A DNA stretch of 64,000 bases, taken from Tetradesmus obliquus. Lineage: Eukaryota; Chlorophyta; Chlorophyceae; Sphaeropleales; Scenedesmaceae. The stretch lies in NCBI GenBank assembly GCA_030272155.1, contig CP126193.1:2914001-2978000 (forward strand). Reading direction: 5' to 3'. Below, one piece after another: positions 59,143-64,000 of this stretch. The notes below the pieces were generated by a model that saw nothing but the letters and a program-made list of their open reading frames with translations, was not told where the DNA came from and made no database searches. Every line of letters begins with the position of its first letter. The first letter of the stretch is position 1. The position numbers were made by a program, and so were the translations under genes.

Positions 59143-62100
59143 ATGGATGACAGCGATGTCGAATTTCAAGATGAATGGGAGGAAGTTGAACACCCTGCAG
59201 CTTTGGCAGGCGCTGCTGAACCAGCGAACGGGGACATCACCATCAACCTGAAAAGTATGGCACAGCACACACCACACGCCATGACGCAAGCTCTGTGCTT
59301 GAGATGCTTGGCAACAGGCTAGCCCAGCATTTTATTGGCTTATTTTGATCATGAGCAACATCAGATTGCTGTCACCTGCCGTGCATGCACCTTCACTTGT
59401 AAAGATGCATGAAAGAGACGCAGCCTGATTTTGATGCACTGCGTTGCAGTGCGCTGCTGTAACATACATGAGCCATATCTTTAAAACGGCTGCGCTTGAC
59501 AGCAGGTGGTGCAGACGAGCCAGATGAAGCAGATGGACGCAAGCGTAAGGTCGCGCCAGGGCGCACCTACACCAAGCAGGAGCGCGAGGGAGCAGTGGAG
59601 GTGTGCAGCAACAGCAGCGGCAGCAGCAGCAGCAGCAAGACGCAATCCCAGCGTCAGAATTGGCAGCGGCCAATACAAAGCAGGACCGCTGGTGGCAGTT
59701 GATGCCGGTGCAGCCCAGTGTGCGCGTGCGGTGCATGCAAGCAACAGCAGCAGCATGCTTGCCCTGCAGGCTGCTTTGGATGCAGCGCCACCTCACATAG
59801 CAGTGTGCATGTTGAGAGCAAGGGTGCGACCTCTGCGCAGCAGTTTCTTTGGCAAGTTGAAGCAGGTGGATTCTGCCGTCAGCTAATACTTGTGTGGGGC
59901 GCATGTGCGTTGCCGTCCGCTGCTGCTGCAGGTGCACCGCGTGCATGCACTATGCTTGCTGGCCCATGCTCTGCTACATGACCAGGCAGCATCCAGCAAT
60001 GAGCTGCAGGTGAGGCTATGCAGCGTGAGGGCTTGCACATCTTGCACCACATTCTCCGTGCTATCTGCTGCATGCAACTACTTGAAGACCAGCCAGCAAG
60101 GTTCTGCAAGGTTGCAGTGGGGCCAGCAGCAACAGCAGCAGCAGCAGCAGCAGCAGTGTATGGAGGGGGGGGGTCATCGTGTCAGCATCTACAGAAGAAG
60201 TGTGGCACTGCAACAGCGATGCAGCAGCAGCGGGGCCTGCTCTTTGTTTGCTTGGCAGCGCACAGTATTGAGGTGCAGCAGGTACATATGTTTAGCAATC
60301 ACACAGGCCGCAGGCCATGCACAGTGTGCAGTACTTGATCACCAGTTGCTTGGATGCACCTGCTACTGCTGCCTTGAATCTTGCGCCTAATGCCTGCATC
60401 TGCTGCTGCTGCGCAGGCGCTGCTGCTGTCAATGCTGCCTGCGGAGCTACTTGATGCAGCGTCAGCAGCAGCAACCTCGGAGGACCCCAGCGCAGCAGCG
60501 TGGCTGCCAGGGCTGCTGCACTGGCTCCACCGCAGCTTCACACCCACTGCGGTGCCACACATAAAACCTGACCCGCAGCAAGCCGGCAGCAGCAGAACCG
60601 CAGCAGCAGCAGCAGGGCGTGGCTGGCAGCATGAGGTGCTGCAGGATTTGGGGCTGGGGGCTGGCTGTGCGTCAGTGCAGCAGCAGCTGCTGGGCTGTGT
60701 GGCTGACAGGCGCGGCAGCTGTGAGCAGCTGGCGGCACTGCTGGTGGCTGCACTGAGGGGGGTGGGCTTCCTCACACGCAGCGTGTGGTGAGCGTTGATG
60801 CATTACAGTGATATCACAGTGATGAATGCGTGCTGCAGTACATGCACCTTGCGATGCTCTAGATCACGCAGCAGAAAGGGCAGAGGCGGGTGTTGCGCAT
60901 GCACAGATTTTGGCAAAGGTGCACATACGCGCTTTTGGCTGGGATGGCGTCACCCGCAGCTAGCAGTAACAGCAGGCAGCATGAGGTGCAGTTAGCAGTC
61001 ATGACGATGATGCTGATGATGCCAAGTCTCTGCCACATCTCTGTACCTTTGAGTGCTGCTGGCGTTGTTGATGTGCATGCTAAACTTCGCTCTGCATGTT
61101 TGACCGTACCATGCGTGTCAAATGCTGCTGTGCATGTGCCTGCTGCTTGGTGCCCTGCAGGAGTCTAGAGCCGCTACCCGTCAGGCCTGCAGCAGTAGAG
61201 GCGCTGCTGAGGGGCAAGAGCCTCACCAGCAGCAGCAGCAAGGCCAGGACAGTAGCAGACCCAGCAGCAGCAGCAGCAGCAGCAGCGGCAGCAGCAGGCA
61301 CCATGAAGCGCGGCAAGAAGCGTGGCCTTACCCCTGCTGGCGTTGGCAGCACTGCTGCAGCAGCTGCTGCTGCTGGTAGTAGTAGCGCTGCAGGTGCAGA
61401 GGCTGGCAGTGGCAGCAGTGGTGGTAAGCGGCAACGGCGCAGCGCGCAGAGCCAGCAGGCTGAGCCGAAAGTAGCAGCGAGTGAGGCTGCAGCAGCAGCA
61501 GCAGCAGCAGCGGTTGATCAGCGCAGCATGCGCAAAGGTGATGAGGAGTTTGAGCGGCAGCTGGCAATGGCCATGGCCAGCACAGCAGCAGAAGCAGCAA
61601 GCAGGGCTGCAGCAGCAGCAGCAGCAGCACAAGGCAGCTCGGCTACCAGCCAACACCAGTCCAGCACTGGTGTCAATAGCAGCCCATTTGCCAGACCTCC
61701 CAGTGGCCTAGCCAGCAGCAGCAAGGCAAACCCTAAACCTCAGTCCACATCCCACTCTAAACCTCAAACCTCAGGCCCCGGGGCACTGGCCGAGCTGATA
61801 CACAAAGGCGCCTCACCGGCAGCGCTTAAAGCAGCAGCACAGCAAGCAGCCGCCGCAACGCCCAAGGGCTGGCTCTGGGCGCCAAACCCTACGGGGCTGG
61901 GTTTAGTGCCCAGGGTTTGGTCCGAGGTTTACATCGGCAGCAGCAGCAACGGCCGGTGGCTGCATGTTGATGGGCAGTTGGGCTGCTGGGATCAACCTGG
62001 GGTGGTTGAGGGAGCAACTGCACGGCAGCAGCCGCTGAGCTATGTGGTGGCGTGCCAGGCGGGTGCGCCCAAAGATGTTACTTCCAGGTGGGCTGCAGGA

Positions 62101-62665
62101 GGGCCTGGGGCTGAGGCTAGCTGGATCTCTACCTGATCTGATTTCACACCGTTGGGTGATTGTCGCAAAGGATGAAAGCAGCTTGTTTTTGAGTGAGACT
62201 TGGGATCGAATGTGGACGCCTTGGCGGCAGTGACGCTTTTGTGTCAGCGCTAGGTTGATGGCAGGTGGCCAGAGGAGTGCGCAGCAAATGCAGCAAATGC
62301 AGGTGGGCCTGCTGGAGTGGCAGTGCTGCATGGCTAACCGGCCTTGAATGTTATGATGTCAGCTGTGCTTGCAGCGTTGCTGCATCTAGCAGATTGGTGT
62401 GTGGCTGGCTGGTGACATGCACTGCTGCGAGCTCCACTCTGAGTATGCTGAGCACCTTGGCTCTATTGTGTGTAGGTACGCTGCCAACTTCACAGCCACC
62501 AAGAAGTGGCGGGATGAGGCGTGGTGGGCAGGCACCATGGCAGCGCTGCGCAGCACAGCAGCACACCTACCACGCCACCTAGCGGCACAGATGGCTGCAC
62601 AGCCTGCTGTGGCCCCGGCAGCAGCAGCAGCAGCAGCAGAGGGAAAGACTGCTGCAGCAATACGT

Positions 62666-62703
<38 letters not shown>

Positions 62704-63056
62704 GCAGCCAACTGCCAAGCGACGGAAAGCACAGCAACCAAATCAGCAGGCAGACGGGGACACCGCAAAGCAAAACATGCAGCAGCAGTCTAGCTCAGCA
62801 CCTGCACCACCAGCAGCAGCAGCAGCTGACACCGCAGCAGCAGGTGGTGATGCTGCGCTGCGTGCTGCGCGTGAGGATGAGGAGCTTGCTGCTGCTGCTG
62901 CCAGGCAGGCGGCGCAGCCCCCCAGCACCATAGAGGGCTTCAAGGCACACCCCCTGTACGTGCTGCAGCGGCACATACCACAGAAGCAGGTGTGTGCGCC
63001 GCCAGCCGTTAATGCATTGCTTACAGCATGAAGGCGGTATATACAACATACTCAGC

Positions 63057-63125
<69 letters not shown>

Positions 63126-64000
63126 AATGCTCCCGCTCCTTGTTTGTGCATTGGTTGGCGCCCTCATGCAGTTGCCACGTTGAACTCTTTCTTATCACCT
63201 TGCCGTTGTTGCTGAGATGACAGAACTGCTGCTGCCATGCTATCATATCAATCGCACAGGCGCTGGTGCCTGGTGCCGCCAAGCTAGGCTTGCACAAGGG
63301 CGAGCCTTACTACTCACGCGCAGACCTGCAAGATCTACATACCCGGCCGCACTGGCGTCGCCTAGGCAGGGATGTGAAAGAAGCTGAGCTGGCCCAACCT
63401 GCTAAACTGGCTAAGAAGCGAGCAGTACCAGCAGCAGCAGCAGCAGCTGGCAGGCGTGGCAGTGGTGGCTTCAGAGGAGGCTGGGGCGGCTGGCAGCGCA
63501 GCAGCAGCAGCAGATCTATGGGATCAATGGGATCAATGGGATCCATCGATCTTAATGCAGCAGGGGGTGCAGCAGCAGGTGTAGATGAACCTGATTATGA
63601 TGCAGATGGGGAGCTTCCAGCAGCAGCAGCAGCAGCAGGGGGTGAGGGTGCTGCTGCAGCGCTGCAGCAGCTGTATGGGCTGTGGCAGACAGAGCCATGG
63701 GAGCCGCCACCGGCAGTGGATGGCAAGGTGCCGCGCAATGAGCACGGCAACGTGGAAGTGCCACCTTTTGCCTTACAACTGCCCAAAGGTAATGTCACAT
63801 AACGTTATATGACGCTGGTTGCAGTGGCATGGCCATTTTACTTTGCAAATCTGGTCTGCCAGCTGCCGCATTGTTATCTCACCACCATCAACGATTTGCT
63901 GACATGAGGCTGCTGGTTTCCCTGCTCTGCGTGCTGTTTTGTGTGCAGGCACTCGTCACATCGCGCTGCCTGGTGCTGCTGCTGCATGCCGCAGCCTGGG
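59143..64000 (+). CDS. XPC: XPC/Rad4 DNA damage recognition protein, 5' part
   Basis: XPC/Rad4 recognises helix distortions and starts global nucleotide excision repair in the nucleus. Exons: 59143-59254, 59506-59600, 59932-60009, 60417-60787, 61161-62087, 62476-62989, 63260-63788, 63949 to the window edge; phases match throughout. The acidic start ([16 protein letters not shown]) and a basic [10 protein letters not shown] patch precede the transglutaminase-like domain: [46 protein letters not shown]. An Ala/Ser/Gln-rich insert and [14 protein letters not shown] follow, then [37 protein letters not shown] and the KKWRDEAWW segment. BHD1 begins at [17 protein letters not shown] and continues through [23 protein letters not shown]2 starts at GNVEVPP and TRHIALPG. 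The window cuts the gene before BHD3. Confidence 0.93.
62673..62707 (+). repeat. Poly-Gln CAG tract in XPC exon
   Basis: About 12 sense-strand Gln codons lie in an inserted low-complexity segment between the transglutaminase-like domain and BHD1. Confidence 0.9.
63058..63125 (+). repeat. CTG microsatellite in XPC intron
   Basis: About 22 CTG triplets on the sense strand lie in the intron before the BHD1 exon, about 135 bases from the acceptor. Confidence 0.9.

Overview
The window is nuclear DNA of a green alga. Every recognisable gene is broken by short GT-AG introns, most acceptors read CTGCAG, coding DNA is GC-rich, and CAG/CTG triplet runs are abundant. A plant-type violaxanthin de-epoxidase, a proline-rich secreted wall-type protein and TGTAA motifs downstream of stop codons point to Chlorophyceae. 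A Scenedesmus/Tetradesmus-like (Sphaeropleales) genome is my guess. Chlamydomonas itself is unlikely, because it is known to use a different type of de-epoxidase.

Layout, left to right: 3' end of a front-end fatty-acid desaturase (+, to 1176); plastid YGGT/YLMG membrane protein (-, 3625-5080, first exon not found); plastid-type metallo-beta-lactamase-fold protein (+, 6217-8747); secreted cysteine-repeat protein with proline-rich linker (+, 9538-14001); proteasome assembly chaperone 1 (+, 15551-17832); giant Ala/Gln/Ser-rich protein ending in a degenerate myo-inositol oxygenase domain (+, 18513-26018); violaxanthin de-epoxidase (+, 29622-33918); unusual ClpB-like double AAA+ protein (-, 35138-43101 and beyond); GMP synthase (+, 44316-49385); GT77-like glycosyltransferase (+, 50422-53748); unrecognised small acidic/Gln-rich protein (-, 57445-58743); 5' part of XPC/Rad4 DNA-repair protein (+, 59143 to window end). 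Exon models were built by matching reading phase across GT/AG sites, and most gene models sum to whole codons.

The genes are unrelated housekeeping, plastid and cell-wall functions. There is no operon or island logic and no virus, plasmid or CRISPR signal. YLMG, the metallo-hydrolase fold protein, the desaturase and VDE are plastid or lipid linked. The secreted repeat protein and the GT77-like enzyme fit construction of a hydroxyproline-rich wall.

The most unusual signals are four. (1) Degenerate copies of exon edges, carrying the splice site, lie inside the introns next to the parent exon; this recurs in at least four genes and is densest in the ClpB-like gene. (2) A myo-inositol oxygenase domain has lost four of six iron ligands. 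(3) A ClpB-like ATPase has its middle domain replaced by poly-Gln/Ser sequence and a zinc ribbon. (4) CTG runs sit on the sense strand in introns before acceptors, while CAG runs sit in exons. A small terminal-inverted-repeat insertion lies in a GT77 intron.
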